From Hyphomicrobiales bacterium (GTDB lineage: Bacteria; Pseudomonadota; Alphaproteobacteria; Rhizobiales; JAJFHC01), in the NCBI GenBank assembly GCA_021775835.1, contig JAJFHC010000147.1, positions 1 to 64,000 on the forward strand: a stretch of 64,000 nucleotides of DNA, given 5' to 3'. Positions within the stretch are counted from its first letter, which is position 1, and the number at the start of each line of letters is the position of its first letter. Shown piece by piece: positions 19,459-30,456 of the stretch. The position numbers and the translations under genes are program-made. A model generated the notes under the pieces. It was not told the origin of the DNA and made no database searches. It saw nothing but the letters and a program-made list of their open reading frames with translations.

Positions 19459-21015
19459 TCACCGTTTGCGGAAAAGCCCGGACAGTTCCGAGGCCCGGGC
19501 AGCACCGGTGATCTGGCAGCCTGCAAAGAAGACCACCGCCCCTGCTGAAACCAGTGCACCGAGCAAGACGACTTTCAGTCCGAGACCTGCGGTCCCCATC
19601 AAGGGCAGCAACCAGGCATTGCCGTACCAGACTGCAACACCCATCACAAGGCTCGAGAGAAGGATCATCGGCACCCGGCGTTTGCAGCGGGCGTCGAGGT
19701 TGAACTGCTCGCGTGCGGCCAGCGTCCGGCTCAGCAGCAATACGTTCACCCAGGCCGACACGGTTGTGGCAACGGCGATGCCCACGTGCCCCAGATAGGG
19801 AAACAGGGCGAGGCTGCCGATTACATTCACAGCCATCGCGGTGACTGCAAACAGCATCGGCGTCTTTGTGTCTTCGCGGGCAAAGAACCCAGGAGAAAAG
19901 ACCTTGATCAGCACGAAAGCAGGCAGGCCAAAGGCAAAAGCACTGAGCGCTCTCGCGGTCTGGACAGTCGCCTCGCGATCGAACGCGCCGCGCTCGAACA
20001 GCACGTGAATGATGGTCTCGGGCATGGCAACGAAGGCGGCAGCTGCCGGCACCGTCAACAACATGGCATACTCCAGTCCGCGATTCTGGCTATCGTCCGC
20101 GCCCCGCAGATCATCGGCTGCAAGTTTTCGCGAAAGGTCTGGCAGCAACACGACACCTATGGCGATTCCGACGACGCCAAGCGGAAGCTGGTAGATCCGG
20201 TCGGCGTAGTAGAGGAACGCGACGGCGCCGTCCTGGAACGTGGCGATGATGGTCCCGACCAACAGATTGACCTGGGTGATACCACCGGCAATGACACCAG
20301 GCACGCCAAGAACCACGAGCCGCTTGACGCCGGGCGTAAGCCTGGGCCTTCGGGGTATCAGCGTAAAACCGGCACGGCGTGCGGCGACGGCAAGCAGGAC
20401 GAGTTGGAGCAGACCGGCGACCGATACGCCCCAGCACAAGGCAACACCGGTCTTTTCCGGGGTGTCCCAGGCCGACAGCGCGGCAACACCCAGGACGCTG
20501 ATCAGGACGATGTTGAGCACGATCGGGGCGGCGGCCGCCGCCGCAAAGCGCCCCAGGGAATTCAGCAATCCGCTGTAAAGCGCGACCAGGGACATGAACA
20601 TCAGATAGGGGAAGGCAATCGCTGTGAGTGTGATCGTCAGCGCGAGCTTGTCGGGTGTGTCGGCAAAGCCCGGGGCAATCAAGTGAATGAAGAGCGGCAT
20701 GGTGGCTTCAGCCACTGCCGTGAAAATGATCAGAGCGGTGGCCAGGACGGACAATGCGTCTTCTGCGAATTTTTTTGCAGCCTCGCGTCCGTCGGCTTCC
20801 ATGCTCTTGGCAAAGAGCGGCACAAAGGCCGCGTTGAAAGCCCCCTCGCCAAACAGGCGCCGGAAAAAATTGGGAAACCGGAAAGCCACAACAAAGGCAT
20901 CGGCGACCGGACCGGTTCCCAAGATGGCGGCAATGAGCATGTCGCGCACAAAGCCCAGCACACGGGAGATCATGGTCATGCCGCCGACCGTGGCTGCTGA
21001 TCTAAAGAGATTCAT
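19459..21015 (-). CDS. murJ: Lipid II flippase MurJ
   Basis: MurJ moves lipid II across the inner membrane for peptidoglycan synthesis. The 518-residue product has about 14 hydrophobic segments and the conserved opening SAATVGGMTMISRVLGFVRD. The early RFPNFFRRLFGEGAFNAAFVP segment is also typical of MurJ/MviN. It follows glnD on the same strand. Its usual neighbour trpS is displaced by the cox locus. Confidence 0.95.
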   Translation of the reverse strand: MNLFRSAATVGGMTMISRVLGFVRDMLIAAILGTGPVADAFVVAFRFPNFFRRLFGEGAFNAAFVPLFAKSMEADGREAAKKFAEDALSVLATALIIFTAVAEATMPLFIHLIAPGFADTPDKLALTITLTAIAFPYLMFMSLVALYSGLLNSLGRFAAAAAAPIVLNIVLISVLGVAALSAWDTPEKTGVALCWGVSVAGLLQLVLLAVAARRAGFTLIPRRPRLTPGVKRLVVLGVPGVIAGGITQVNLLVGTIIATFQDGAVAFLYYADRIYQLPLGVVGIAIGVVLLPDLSRKLAADDLRGADDSQNRGLEYAMLLTVPAAAAFVAMPETIIHVLFERGAFDREATVQTARALSAFAFGLPAFVLIKVFSPGFFAREDTKTPMLFAVTAMAVNVIGSLALFPYLGHVGIAVATTVSAWVNVLLLSRTLAAREQFNLDARCKRRVPMILLSSLVMGVAVWYGNAWLLPLMGTAGLGLKVVLLGALVSAGAVVFFAGCQITGAARASELSGLFRKR

Positions 21016-21082
21016 GAATTCGTTTTACGCGCAACCGGTTAAAATCAAAACACCGGTTTGTTGAAAATCCGGACACGTCGAT

Positions 21083-23896
21083 TCATTGCGCCGGTTCCAG
21101 TTTGCGCCTGGGCGTTGCCTTGTTTTTCTGGTCTTCCGACGATTTCGGACTCAAGGCTGCCAGGAGATGACGGCGAATGGCGGCCTGCCGGTTTCCGTTA
21201 ACAATCTTCTGTCCTGTCAGATCGGTTGCATAGAACACGTCGACAGCGCGTTCGCCGAAGGTCGCGATGTGGGCTGACCCAATCCTCAGGTTGAGTTTCG
21301 AAAAGGCCTCGACCAGGCTGTAGAGCAGGCCGGGACGATCGAGACCGTTGACCTCAATGACCGTGAAGACATTCGAGTTTTCATTATTGATCAGGACCTG
21401 CGGCTCAATCGAGAAGGCCTTGATGCGAGGCTTCGGGCGGACCTCGGTCGCTATGATTTCCGCAAGTTTGATTTTGCCTTCGATGGCACGGCGCATGGTC
21501 TTGACAATACGCTGGGCTCGCCGGGTTTCGTCTTCGGCACGTGAAAATTCCCGCTGGATGAAAATTGCGTTCAGGGCCATTCCGGTGGAGGTCGTGAAGA
21601 CCTGAGCATCTGCGATGTTTGCGCCTGACGCTGCACAAGCCCCAGTGAGAGCTGCAAGCAGGCGTGGGTGATCGGGGGCATAGATTGTCAGCTCCGTGAT
21701 CTCGGTAAACTTGTCCGTGCGCACTTCGGACGCGACTGATTTGCGGGCCTTCTCCGCTTCGCTGATAAGCTTGGCATGAGCAATCTGGCGTTCGAGATTC
21801 ACATTCAACCAGTAGGGCGCGTAATGGATTTTCAGGTAAGCCTTGATGTTCCTGGCCGACCAGCCTTCCAGATTTTCGGACAGCGCAATCTGTGCCGACT
21901 CCACCCGCGCCTTGCGGCTGACAGCCGTGTGGCCTCCGGCCAGAACCGGTTCGGCCTCGTAGTAGAGCGTGCGCAGGAGCTCTCCCTTCCAGCCGTTCCA
22001 AACCCCCGGACCGACCGCCTTGATGTCGGCAACCGTCAGGATCAGAAGCAGTTTCAGGCGTTCGGGGCTTTGGACTATTTCGCAAAAATCTAGAATCGTC
22101 TTGAAGTCGTTGAGATCGCGCATCTGCGCAAAGTTGCTCATGACCAGATGGTTTTCTACGAGCCACGCCGCGGTTTCAGTCTCTGCGGATGTCAGGCCCA
22201 ACCGGGGTCCAAGTTTTCGGGCAATCCGGGCACCTGCGACGGAATGGCTTTCGGGCCTGCCTTTGGCGATGTCGTGCAGAAACACGGCTACAAAAAGTGC
22301 CCGCCTGCTTTTCAGTGTGTGGATGATCTCGTTGGCAAGCGGGTGCTCTTCCGCCAGTTCGCCGCGCTCAATCTCGGACAGGATGCCGATGGCGCGCAGC
22401 AAATGTTCGTCGACAGTGTAGTGATGATACATGTTGAATTGCATCATCGCGACGATGCGGCCGAATTCCAGCACGAACCGGCCCAGGAGGCCCGCCTCGT
22501 TCATCCGGCGCAGAATGGTTTCCGGATCGTTCCTGGAGGTCACGATCTCGAGGAACAACGCATTGGCATCCTCGTTTTCGCGTAACTTTGCGTTTATGAG
22601 TTTCGATGACCGGGTAACCAGCCGCAGGGCATGAGGGTGGATCGAGACATTGTGCTTGTCGGCGAGGTGAAACAGCCTGATCAGGTTGACTGGGTCATTT
22701 TCAAAGGCCTTGTCGGACTTCAGCGTGAGGCGGCCGGCGTCGAGCGTGAAGATCTTGGAATCTGAAATTCCTGTGCGTTTGCGGCGTTTTAGACTTGCCA
22801 GGACGCGGCTCATGACCGGTGCCTTCTTGACTTCTTCGGCTTCCAGGACGGAGCACAGAATGCGAGTCAGGTCGCCGACGTCCTTGGCCACCAGAAAATA
22901 CTGTTTCATGAAGCGCTCGACGTCGCGCAGGCCGCCACGTGCGGTGTAGCCGAGCCTTTGGGCAAGTTCGGCCTGGTGGTCAAACGTCAGGCGGTCGTCG
23001 GCGCGCCTGGTCATGAAATGCAGATGGCAGCGCACGGCCCACAGAAAGTCCTCACACTTGCGGAATTTCCGGTACTCCTGACGGGTAAAGACTTCCGCCT
23101 TCACCAGATCATTACCACTCTGAACTCGGTAATAATATTTGGCGATCCAGAACAACGTGTGCAGATCGCGCAATCCGCCCTTGCCGTCCTTCACGTTCGG
23201 CTCGACCAGATAGCGCGATTCACCGGCGCGCTGATGCCGCAGATCGCGTTCGGCCAATTTTGTCTCGATAAATTCCGACGCCGTGCCGGCGACAACTTCG
23301 CTGTCGAACCGGGTCACCAGCTCGTCGAACAGGGCCCGATCGGCCCACAAATAGCGCGCTTCCAGGACAGAGGTCCGGATCGTCGAGTCGGACTTCGAGA
23401 GCCTGATGCAGACGTCGACGCTGCGGGTCGCGTGCCCGACCTTGAAGCCCAGGTCCCATAGCAGATAGAGTATGTATTCAATGACACTTTCGCCCCAGGG
23501 GGTTTGCTTGTAGGGCAACAGAAAAAGCAGATCTATGTCGGAACCCGGCGCCAGGGTCCGCCGGCCATAGCCGCCCACGGCGACCACGCTGATGCGTTCG
23601 GCGGCCGATGGGTTTTTCGCCATATAGATGTGAGTGACCGTGAAATCGTATATCACCCGGACAAGCTCGTCCTGAAGCATCGACAACCGTTCGGCACACC
23701 GGGTGCCTCGCCCCTCGGCACGCAATTTTTCCTCGGCGACTTCCCGTCCGTGATCGATGGCCTGTCTGAGGCGGTCGAGAACATGGCGCCGGAGCGTGGT
23801 GGTGTCGCGGCCGTGGGTCTTGAAAATGGAGGTCAGATCGGACCGCAGGCCGTGTGAATCGATCAGCTCGTCATTGCGTTTTCCGGCCCTGGGCAT
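21083..23896 (-). CDS. glnD: [Protein-PII] uridylyltransferase/uridylyl-removing enzyme
   Basis: GlnD senses glutamine and adds or removes UMP on PII, setting nitrogen control. The 937-residue product has the nucleotidyltransferase motif VGGYGRRTLAPGSDIDLL, a linker, an HD phosphohydrolase domain (VFLHDIAKG) and two C-terminal ACT domains (TIYAPDHPRLLAALTG and GLDRPGLLYSLVEA). The length is typical of alphaproteobacteria. It lies between mutS and murJ. Confidence 0.96.
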   Translation of the reverse strand: MPRAGKRNDELIDSHGLRSDLTSIFKTHGRDTTTLRRHVLDRLRQAIDHGREVAEEKLRAEGRGTRCAERLSMLQDELVRVIYDFTVTHIYMAKNPSAAERISVVAVGGYGRRTLAPGSDIDLLFLLPYKQTPWGESVIEYILYLLWDLGFKVGHATRSVDVCIRLSKSDSTIRTSVLEARYLWADRALFDELVTRFDSEVVAGTASEFIETKLAERDLRHQRAGESRYLVEPNVKDGKGGLRDLHTLFWIAKYYYRVQSGNDLVKAEVFTRQEYRKFRKCEDFLWAVRCHLHFMTRRADDRLTFDHQAELAQRLGYTARGGLRDVERFMKQYFLVAKDVGDLTRILCSVLEAEEVKKAPVMSRVLASLKRRKRTGISDSKIFTLDAGRLTLKSDKAFENDPVNLIRLFHLADKHNVSIHPHALRLVTRSSKLINAKLRENEDANALFLEIVTSRNDPETILRRMNEAGLLGRFVLEFGRIVAMMQFNMYHHYTVDEHLLRAIGILSEIERGELAEEHPLANEIIHTLKSRRALFVAVFLHDIAKGRPESHSVAGARIARKLGPRLGLTSAETETAAWLVENHLVMSNFAQMRDLNDFKTILDFCEIVQSPERLKLLLILTVADIKAVGPGVWNGWKGELLRTLYYEAEPVLAGGHTAVSRKARVESAQIALSENLEGWSARNIKAYLKIHYAPYWLNVNLERQIAHAKLISEAEKARKSVASEVRTDKFTEITELTIYAPDHPRLLAALTGACAASGANIADAQVFTTSTGMALNAIFIQREFSRAEDETRRAQRIVKTMRRAIEGKIKLAEIIATEVRPKPRIKAFSIEPQVLINNENSNVFTVIEVNGLDRPGLLYSLVEAFSKLNLRIGSAHIATFGERAVDVFYATDLTGQKIVNGNRQAAIRRHLLAALSPKSSEDQKNKATPRRKLEPAQ

Positions 23897-23973
23897 CGAT
23901 AATCATCCTGAATTGAACTCCAGCCCCGCAAGACTATCGCTTAAGTGCGTCGGTGTCTTGGAGGAAGGTGTGT

Positions 23974-26745
23974 TCAGGAGCCCTTGAGCAGCGATTTCAA
24001 CGTGTACATCAGGTCAAGGGCTTCCCGCGGCGTCAGGTCATCGGCGTGGATGTCCTCAAGAGCTGTTTCGACAGCGCTTTTCGAGGCTTGCGCCGAGGTG
24101 GGACTCTGAGGCCTGCTCGCGGAAAAAAGCGGCAGGTCTTCGACCAGATCGACTTTGGAACCGGATTGTTCGTTGCGTTCCAGTGCGGCCAGCACGTCGC
24201 CTGCCCGTTCTATGACCGGGTCGGGCAGTCCGGCCAGGCGGGCCACATGGATGCCATAGGACCGGTCCGCTGCGCCGCGTCCGACCTCGTGAAGGAATAT
24301 GATATCGCCCTGCCATTCCTTGACCTTCATGGTGACGTTGACCAGTCTGGACATGGTTTCGGAAAGTGCCGTCATTTCATGAAAGTGGGTGGCAAACAAC
24401 GCCCGGCATCTGTTTTGTTCGTGCAGATGTTCGACACATGCCCAGGCGATGGACAGACCGTCGTAGGTCGCGGTTCCGCGTCCGATTTCGTCCAGAATAA
24501 CCAGCGATCGTGGCCCGGCCTGATTGAGGATTGTCGCGGTTTCGACCATTTCAACCATGAAGGTCGACCGCCCCCGTGCCAGATCGTCGGCTGCACCTAC
24601 CCGGCTGAACACACGGTCGACCACCCCGATATGCGCCTCGTCTGCGGGGACGAAGGAGCCGATCTGCGCCAGGATGGCGATCAGGGCGTTCTGGCGCAGA
24701 AAAGTCGACTTGCCCGCCATGTTGGGGCCGGTCAAAAGCCAGATCGCGCCGGCCCGATTTGACGGGTCGGAGGCGCCGGTTGCCTCAAGATTGCAGTCAT
24801 TGGGAATGAAACCCGATTCAGCTTGTGCCGCGAGCGCAGCTTCCACAACCGGGTGACGCCCGTCTCGGATCCTGAAGGCCGTGGAGTCATCGACCACAGG
24901 GCGGATGTAGCGGGCGGCCTGGGCCAGTTCAGCGAGCGCCGAGGCCACATCGAGTTCTGCCAGGGCGTCGGCCACATCCGCAATTACGGGGGCGTTACGT
25001 TCGACCTGGTCAAGCAGCTTCTCGAAGATTCCAAGTTCTATGGCACGTGCCCTGTCGGCGGCCTGGGATATCCGTGACTGAAGACCAGAGAGCTCTGTGG
25101 TCGTGAAGCGCATGGCATTTGCCAGGGTCTGACGGTGAATAAAGGTTTCATTGTGGGGCGGGTTCATCAGCCCATCACCGTGCTGGGCAGGGACTTCGAT
25201 GAAATAGCCAAGCACATTGTTGTGCTTGATCTTGAGCGACTTCAGACCCGTGAGCGTGGCGTAGTCGGTCTGCAGGCCGGCAATCACCTTGCGGCTTTCA
25301 TCGCGCAGGGTCCGGCAGTCGTCCAGGTCTGAATCGTAGCCACCGGCAATGAAACCACCGTCCCTGGCCAGCAACGGCAGATCCTCTCCCAGACTTGCAG
25401 CAAGGGCCGACTCAAGGGTTCCGTCAAGCGCTTCCAGACGCGCAAGGGCGTGGCTGAGTAATGCCGGTACCGGCACCAGGCCCGATGTCCTGGTCTCGCC
25501 TGGAATGGTGCGGGCAACGCCGAGGCCGTCCCGAATGGCGCCCAGATCGCGCGGGCCACCGCGGCCGACCGTCAATCGGCCCAGGGCACGACCCAGGTCG
25601 GGGCAGGCGCGCAGTGTCAAGCGCAGCCCGTCGCGGACCTGATAGGCATCGACACAAAAAGCCACGGCATCGAGCCGGGCGTTGATCCGGTCGGGTTGAA
25701 CGAGGGGAGCCGCCAGGCGTTCGGCAAGTTTGCGTGCGCCAGCGCCAGTAACCGTGCGGTCGATGACAGACAGGAGGCTGCCCTTTCGTTCACCGGACAG
25801 GGTGCGGACAATTTCCAGGTTGGTGCGGGTTGCCTGATCGATCACCATGGTCGCGCCCTGGCGTTCGCGTTCAGGGGGCCGGATGGCCGGCATGTGACCG
25901 ACTTGAGTAATGGCCACGTAATCGATCAAGGTGCCGCAGGCGGCAATCTCGGTCCGTGAAAATTCGCCGAACCCATCAAGGGCGGCAACACTGAAAAAAT
26001 CCTTCAGGCGCCTTTCCGCGTTCTGGCTGTCGAACCGGCCGGCGGGCAGCGGTGTCAGGGCGGCATTCAAGTGCGGCCAGAGTTCGCCGAATTCGGGATC
26101 GTCCAGCAACGTGTCGGCGAGGATGATTTCGCTGGGATCGAGGCGGGACAAATCCGCCCCCAGGGTTGCGGCATCGGATTCGGCGACCGCCAGTTCGCCG
26201 GTCGAAATGTCCACCCAGGCGATGGCAAAAGGTTTCGCCTGTGACTTGATGCGGGCGACCGATGCCAGATAGTTGTGGCTGCGGCCGTCCAGCAAGCTGT
26301 CTTCAGTCAAGGTGCCGGGCGTGACATGGCGGACAATGTCGCGCTGCACGACGGACTTGGCACCGCGTTTTTTGGCGTCCGCCGGGGCTTCCACCTGCTC
26401 GCATACGGCAACGCGGAAACCCTTCTTGATCAACCTTTGCAGATAGTCGTCGGCCGCGTGGACGGGAACGCCGCACATGGGGATGTCTTCGCCTAGATGT
26501 CGCCCGCGTTTGGTCAGCGTGATCGACAACGCTTCCGCGGCCTTGACCGCGTCGTCGAAAAACAGCTCATAGAAATCGCCCATCCGGTAGAACAACAGGC
26601 TGTCGGAATGACCTGACTTGATCTCGTGATACTGGGCCATCATCGGGGTCATCTGGACAGGCTGCGTACTCGCATCCGGGCGCACGGCTACGCCGGATTC
26701 GTCCGGCGGCGGGGCGTCTTCGAGCTTCTGGACATTGGCAACCAT
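23974..26745 (-). CDS. mutS: DNA mismatch repair protein MutS
   Basis: MutS recognises mismatches and starts methyl-directed repair with MutL. The product (923 residues from ATG 26745, with AGGGTGG upstream) has the mismatch-binding Phe-x-Glu motif in RMGDFYELFFDDA. Later come the connector, core and clamp domains and the ATPase with Walker A LTGPNMAGKSTF. Signature segments include VILDEIGRGT and the ATHFHEMT loop. The N-terminal start is uncertain by a few codons; an extended frame to 26895 lacks similarity. It is divergent from maeB. Confidence 0.95.
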   Translation of the reverse strand: MVANVQKLEDAPPPDESGVAVRPDASTQPVQMTPMMAQYHEIKSGHSDSLLFYRMGDFYELFFDDAVKAAEALSITLTKRGRHLGEDIPMCGVPVHAADDYLQRLIKKGFRVAVCEQVEAPADAKKRGAKSVVQRDIVRHVTPGTLTEDSLLDGRSHNYLASVARIKSQAKPFAIAWVDISTGELAVAESDAATLGADLSRLDPSEIILADTLLDDPEFGELWPHLNAALTPLPAGRFDSQNAERRLKDFFSVAALDGFGEFSRTEIAACGTLIDYVAITQVGHMPAIRPPERERQGATMVIDQATRTNLEIVRTLSGERKGSLLSVIDRTVTGAGARKLAERLAAPLVQPDRINARLDAVAFCVDAYQVRDGLRLTLRACPDLGRALGRLTVGRGGPRDLGAIRDGLGVARTIPGETRTSGLVPVPALLSHALARLEALDGTLESALAASLGEDLPLLARDGGFIAGGYDSDLDDCRTLRDESRKVIAGLQTDYATLTGLKSLKIKHNNVLGYFIEVPAQHGDGLMNPPHNETFIHRQTLANAMRFTTTELSGLQSRISQAADRARAIELGIFEKLLDQVERNAPVIADVADALAELDVASALAELAQAARYIRPVVDDSTAFRIRDGRHPVVEAALAAQAESGFIPNDCNLEATGASDPSNRAGAIWLLTGPNMAGKSTFLRQNALIAILAQIGSFVPADEAHIGVVDRVFSRVGAADDLARGRSTFMVEMVETATILNQAGPRSLVILDEIGRGTATYDGLSIAWACVEHLHEQNRCRALFATHFHEMTALSETMSRLVNVTMKVKEWQGDIIFLHEVGRGAADRSYGIHVARLAGLPDPVIERAGDVLAALERNEQSGSKVDLVEDLPLFSASRPQSPTSAQASKSAVETALEDIHADDLTPREALDLMYTLKSLLKGS

Positions 26746-26972
26746 GTGCCACCCTAACATGAACACCAACGGCGACTCACGGTCGCGGTTCCCGTTTCCC
26801 ACGAAAAATGGCACAAACACAATCCCTTCGCGCCAAGGCACCGTAAAATGCCGTGGTGGCGGTTGGACTGAATCATTTCCGTGAACTGGAACCATATGTC
26901 CGGCTTGAGGCCAGACTGGATGGATCCTAGAGTGTGTGCCGCTTTGGCCTTAGAGAAAAGAACCCGCAAGCC

Positions 26973-29252
26973 ATGACAGACGACTCCAAGACGCAGAACA
27001 AGCCTCAATTCACCGATCAGGAGGCCCTGCATTTCCATCAGATGGGCAAACCGGGCAAACTGGAGGTCAAAGCGACAAAGCCAATGGCGACACAGCGCGA
27101 CCTCAGCCTTGCCTACTCGCCGGGCGTCGCCGTACCGGTGCTGAACATCGCCGAAAACCCCGACAATGCCTATGAGTACACGGCCAAGGGCAACATGGTG
27201 GCGGTGATTTCGAACGGAACCGCTATTCTGGGACTCGGCAACCTTGGCGCGCTTGCGTCCAAACCGGTCATGGAAGGCAAGGCTGTCCTGTTCAAGAGGT
27301 TTGCGGATGTGGACGCGGTGGACCTCGAGGTCGATACCAGCGACATCGATGCTTTCATCAATTGCGTGCGCTATCTGGAGCCGGCCTTCGGCGGCATCAA
27401 TCTGGAAGATATCAAGGCCCCGGACTGTTTCATCATCGAGCAAAAACTGCGCGAAGAACTGAACATCCCGGTGTTCCACGACGATCAGCACGGTACGGCG
27501 ATCATCGTGGCTGCCGGTTTCCTCAACGCACTCGATCTGACGGGCCGCGACATCAAGGATGTGAAACTAGTCTGTAACGGCGCGGGCTCCGCCGGAGTCG
27601 CCTGTCTCGAACTGATCAAGGCCATGGGCCTGCCGTCACAGAACGCCATTCTTTGCGACACCAAGGGCGTTATTTATGAAGGCCGCACAGAGGGCATGAA
27701 CCAGTGGAAAACTGCCCATGCCGTCGATACCCAAGCACGGACACTTGCCGATGCCATGGTCGGCGCAGACGTGTTCTTCGGGCTGTCGGCGAAGGGGGCA
27801 ATTGACGCAGACATGGTCACCAGCATGGCCGACAACCCTATCATCTTTGCGATGGCAAACCCGGATCCGGAGATCACGCCCGAAGAGGTGGCAGCCGTCC
27901 GCGACGATGCGATCATGGCCACGGGCCGGTCGGATTACCCAAACCAGATCAACAATGTGCTTGGCTTTCCCTACATCTTCCGCGGCGCCCTCGATGTGCG
28001 GGCAAAGACCATCAACGATGCCATGAAAATAGCCGCCGCCCAGGCCCTGGCGGATCTGGCACGAGAGGATGTGGCCGACGAGGTGGTTGCTGCCTACAAG
28101 GGCAACCGGCCGCGCTATGGCCGGGACTACATCATTCCGACACCTTTCGATCCCCGGCTGATCAGCCATGTACCATCGGCCGTCGCCAAGGCTGCGATGG
28201 ACTCAGGCGTTGCTCGCAAGGTGATCGTCGACATGGACGCGTATGTCTATCAACTCAGCGCCCGGCTCGATCCGATTGCCGGCTCCCTGCAGGACATCTT
28301 TGCCCATGTGCGCCGCGCGCCCAAACGCGTTGTCTTTGCCGAAGGCGAGGAGGAGCAGATCATCAGGGCTGCCAACATCTTTGCGAACAGCGGCCTGGGT
28401 AGCCCGATCCTGGTGGGCCGCGAAGAAACCATCCGCGAGACAATCAATTCGAACGGCCTCGATGTGCGCGACGACCTGATTATCCAAAACGCGGGCTTCT
28501 CGGAACGCAACCGTGAATATGCCGAGTACCTCTACCAGCGCCTGCAACGCAAAGGGTATCTGTTCAGGGACTGCCAGCGCATGGTCAACACCGACCGCAA
28601 TATCTTTGCGGCCTGCATGGTTGCCATGAACGACGCCGACGCCATGGTGACCGGTGTAACGCGAAACTATTCAATTGCCCTGGAAGACGTGCAGACCGTG
28701 CTCGACCCCCTGCCCGGCCACCGGCCGATCGGTGTCTCGATGGCCTTATGCGGCAACCGAACCGTGTTCATCGCCGACACGACCATCCATGACATGCCAA
28801 CTGCGGTGGAGCTTGCCGATATCGCAGAGGAGGCCGCCGGCGTTGCCCGCCGCCTGGGCTACGAACCTCGGGTGGCCATGCTAGCCTATTCCACCTTCGG
28901 GCATCCTGAAGGCGAGCGCTCGAACCGGGTTCGCGAGGCAGTAGAGATTCTCGATGGACGCAACGTCGACTTCGAATATGACGGAGAAATGGGAGCTGAC
29001 ATCGCCCTTAATGCGGATGCCATGGCGCTTTATCCGTTCTGCCGGCTGACAGAACCTGCAAATGTACTGGTCATGCCGGCATTCCACAGCGCCAGTATCT
29101 CGACCAAAATGCTGCAGGAACTGGGTGGCATCACCGTCGTCGGACCGCTTATCGTCGGTCTTGAGAAGTCAGTGCAGATCTCGACCATGAATGCGACCGC
29201 TTCAGACCTGGTCAACATGGCGGCCATCGCTGCCTACAACCTCAATGGTTAG
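26973..29252 (+). CDS. maeB: NADP-dependent malic enzyme with phosphotransacetylase-like domain
   Basis: This 759-residue protein converts malate to pyruvate and CO2 with NADPH. The N-terminal malic enzyme domain has SPGVAVPVL, the catalytic region around NDDQHGTA-type [14 protein letters not shown], and the nucleotide fold [15 protein letters not shown]. The C-terminal third (from about residue 430) is a phosphate acetyl/butyryltransferase-like domain, usually regulatory rather than catalytic. The start is ATG 26973 (MTDDSKTQ). It is divergent from mutS. Confidence 0.94.
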   Translation: MTDDSKTQNKPQFTDQEALHFHQMGKPGKLEVKATKPMATQRDLSLAYSPGVAVPVLNIAENPDNAYEYTAKGNMVAVISNGTAILGLGNLGALASKPVMEGKAVLFKRFADVDAVDLEVDTSDIDAFINCVRYLEPAFGGINLEDIKAPDCFIIEQKLREELNIPVFHDDQHGTAIIVAAGFLNALDLTGRDIKDVKLVCNGAGSAGVACLELIKAMGLPSQNAILCDTKGVIYEGRTEGMNQWKTAHAVDTQARTLADAMVGADVFFGLSAKGAIDADMVTSMADNPIIFAMANPDPEITPEEVAAVRDDAIMATGRSDYPNQINNVLGFPYIFRGALDVRAKTINDAMKIAAAQALADLAREDVADEVVAAYKGNRPRYGRDYIIPTPFDPRLISHVPSAVAKAAMDSGVARKVIVDMDAYVYQLSARLDPIAGSLQDIFAHVRRAPKRVVFAEGEEEQIIRAANIFANSGLGSPILVGREETIRETINSNGLDVRDDLIIQNAGFSERNREYAEYLYQRLQRKGYLFRDCQRMVNTDRNIFAACMVAMNDADAMVTGVTRNYSIALEDVQTVLDPLPGHRPIGVSMALCGNRTVFIADTTIHDMPTAVELADIAEEAAGVARRLGYEPRVAMLAYSTFGHPEGERSNRVREAVEILDGRNVDFEYDGEMGADIALNADAMALYPFCRLTEPANVLVMPAFHSASISTKMLQELGGITVVGPLIVGLEKSVQISTMNATASDLVNMAAIAAYNLNG

Positions 29253-29272
29253 TTGACGGCGCGTGAGACATG

Positions 29273-29298
29273 GGGATTGGGACACGGGATTGGGGACA
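29273..29298. repeat. Short direct repeat downstream of maeB
   Basis: GGGATTGGGACA and GGGATTGGGGACA lie one base apart just after the maeB stop and before the end of the convergent acyltransferase gene. No hairpin or T-run is associated. Its function is unknown. Confidence 0.3.
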
Positions 29299-29310
29299 AT
29301 AGACGAGACG

Positions 29311-30237
29311 TTATCGCGTTTCGTCGGCGGCCCGGAAATGGCTTGAATAGCGTTCACTGATGGCCGTGACGGGCAGCACGATCAGGACATCGGTCGTGTT
29401 GAACTGATGGTCGATGACCGCACCATCGCCAAAGTACGCTCCAAGGCGCAGATAACCCTTGATGAGTGGCGGCAATGAACGCATGGCTTCCCGCACATCA
29501 ATCGCGTCTTCCGGCAACCGGTTCATCTCAACGTACCTGTCAGGGAGCGCGCGGACACGCCATTCCTCCGGCGCCAGGCGGTGGTGGTGCAGAAAACTCA
29601 GCGGCAGTTCAAGGGCATCGGGATCCACCCCTTCCAGGCTGGCGCACCCGAACATGACGTCCAGTTTGTGGTGGTCTACATAGTTCCAGATTCCCTGCCA
29701 CAGGAGCTCCACGGTTGGCTTGGTGCGATAGGGTTTGAGCACGCAAGACCGCCCGAGTTCGAGAAACCTGCAACTGGAACCTCGGGCTTCGATGAGAGGC
29801 GCGATATCGAATTCATCGGCGGTATAGAATCCGCCATGGGCGGCGGCGACCCGGTCGCGAAGCAGACGGTAGGTGCCGACGACACTGCCGTCGGCCAATT
29901 GAAGGTCCGGATCGTGGCTTGCTTCCAGATCCCGCTCAATCACCAACAGATGGTCGCAAATTGAGTCGAAGTCGTCCATATCACGGCCGGCACGTTTCAT
30001 CTCCGCATCGGGAATTGCCGACATTTCCTGGTAGAAGACCTTGTAGCGCAGTTTTTGCGAGGCCTCGATTTCCTCGGCCGATACCGCGAGTCTAACTTCC
30101 ATCGTGCCCTTCTTGCCGAGAACTTCTCCAGCCGCATCGCCATTCGTTTCGGATACAAAACGAAATTCGTCAGGCTCGAAATTTTCTGCCTTAACCGTCA
30201 CGCCAGATAATCCCCTGCATCGTCCGAAATCTGACAA
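29311..30237 (-). CDS. OlsB-like acyl-ACP-dependent N-acyltransferase (GNAT fold)
   Basis: This 308-residue protein of the ornithine-lipid acyltransferase family has AVSAEEIEASQKLRYKVFY near residue 50. The core block LELGRSCVLKPYRTK is followed by ELLWQGIWNYV. OlsB attaches a 3-hydroxy fatty acid to ornithine, giving the lyso-ornithine lipid that OlsA then acylates. No olsA gene is adjacent; the PlsC-like gene at 5.3-6.1 kb is the only O-acyltransferase in the window. The family also contains acyl-homoserine-lactone synthase-like folds, so the ornithine substrate is inferred. Confidence 0.75.
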   Translation of the reverse strand: MSDFGRCRGLSGVTVKAENFEPDEFRFVSETNGDAAGEVLGKKGTMEVRLAVSAEEIEASQKLRYKVFYQEMSAIPDAEMKRAGRDMDDFDSICDHLLVIERDLEASHDPDLQLADGSVVGTYRLLRDRVAAAHGGFYTADEFDIAPLIEARGSSCRFLELGRSCVLKPYRTKPTVELLWQGIWNYVDHHKLDVMFGCASLEGVDPDALELPLSFLHHHRLAPEEWRVRALPDRYVEMNRLPEDAIDVREAMRSLPPLIKGYLRLGAYFGDGAVIDHQFNTTDVLIVLPVTAISERYSSHFRAADETR

Positions 30238-30456
30238 TCATGCCCTCACCCTTTACGCCGTTCGGCCACCGTAAACGTCGTATGAGGAGCCATATCTCCG
30301 TCAGGCGCTCCCATGACACAATGTCATAAAGCGGGCCAATTTGAAAGTTTGATGACGGTATGTGGTTGTCACGCCTTGTTTATGAGGCAGACACGGGGCG
30401 CGGCGTGCGACATGCCAGCGGCAAATTCAGCCGCACCGGCGCCAAAACTCAGGCTT

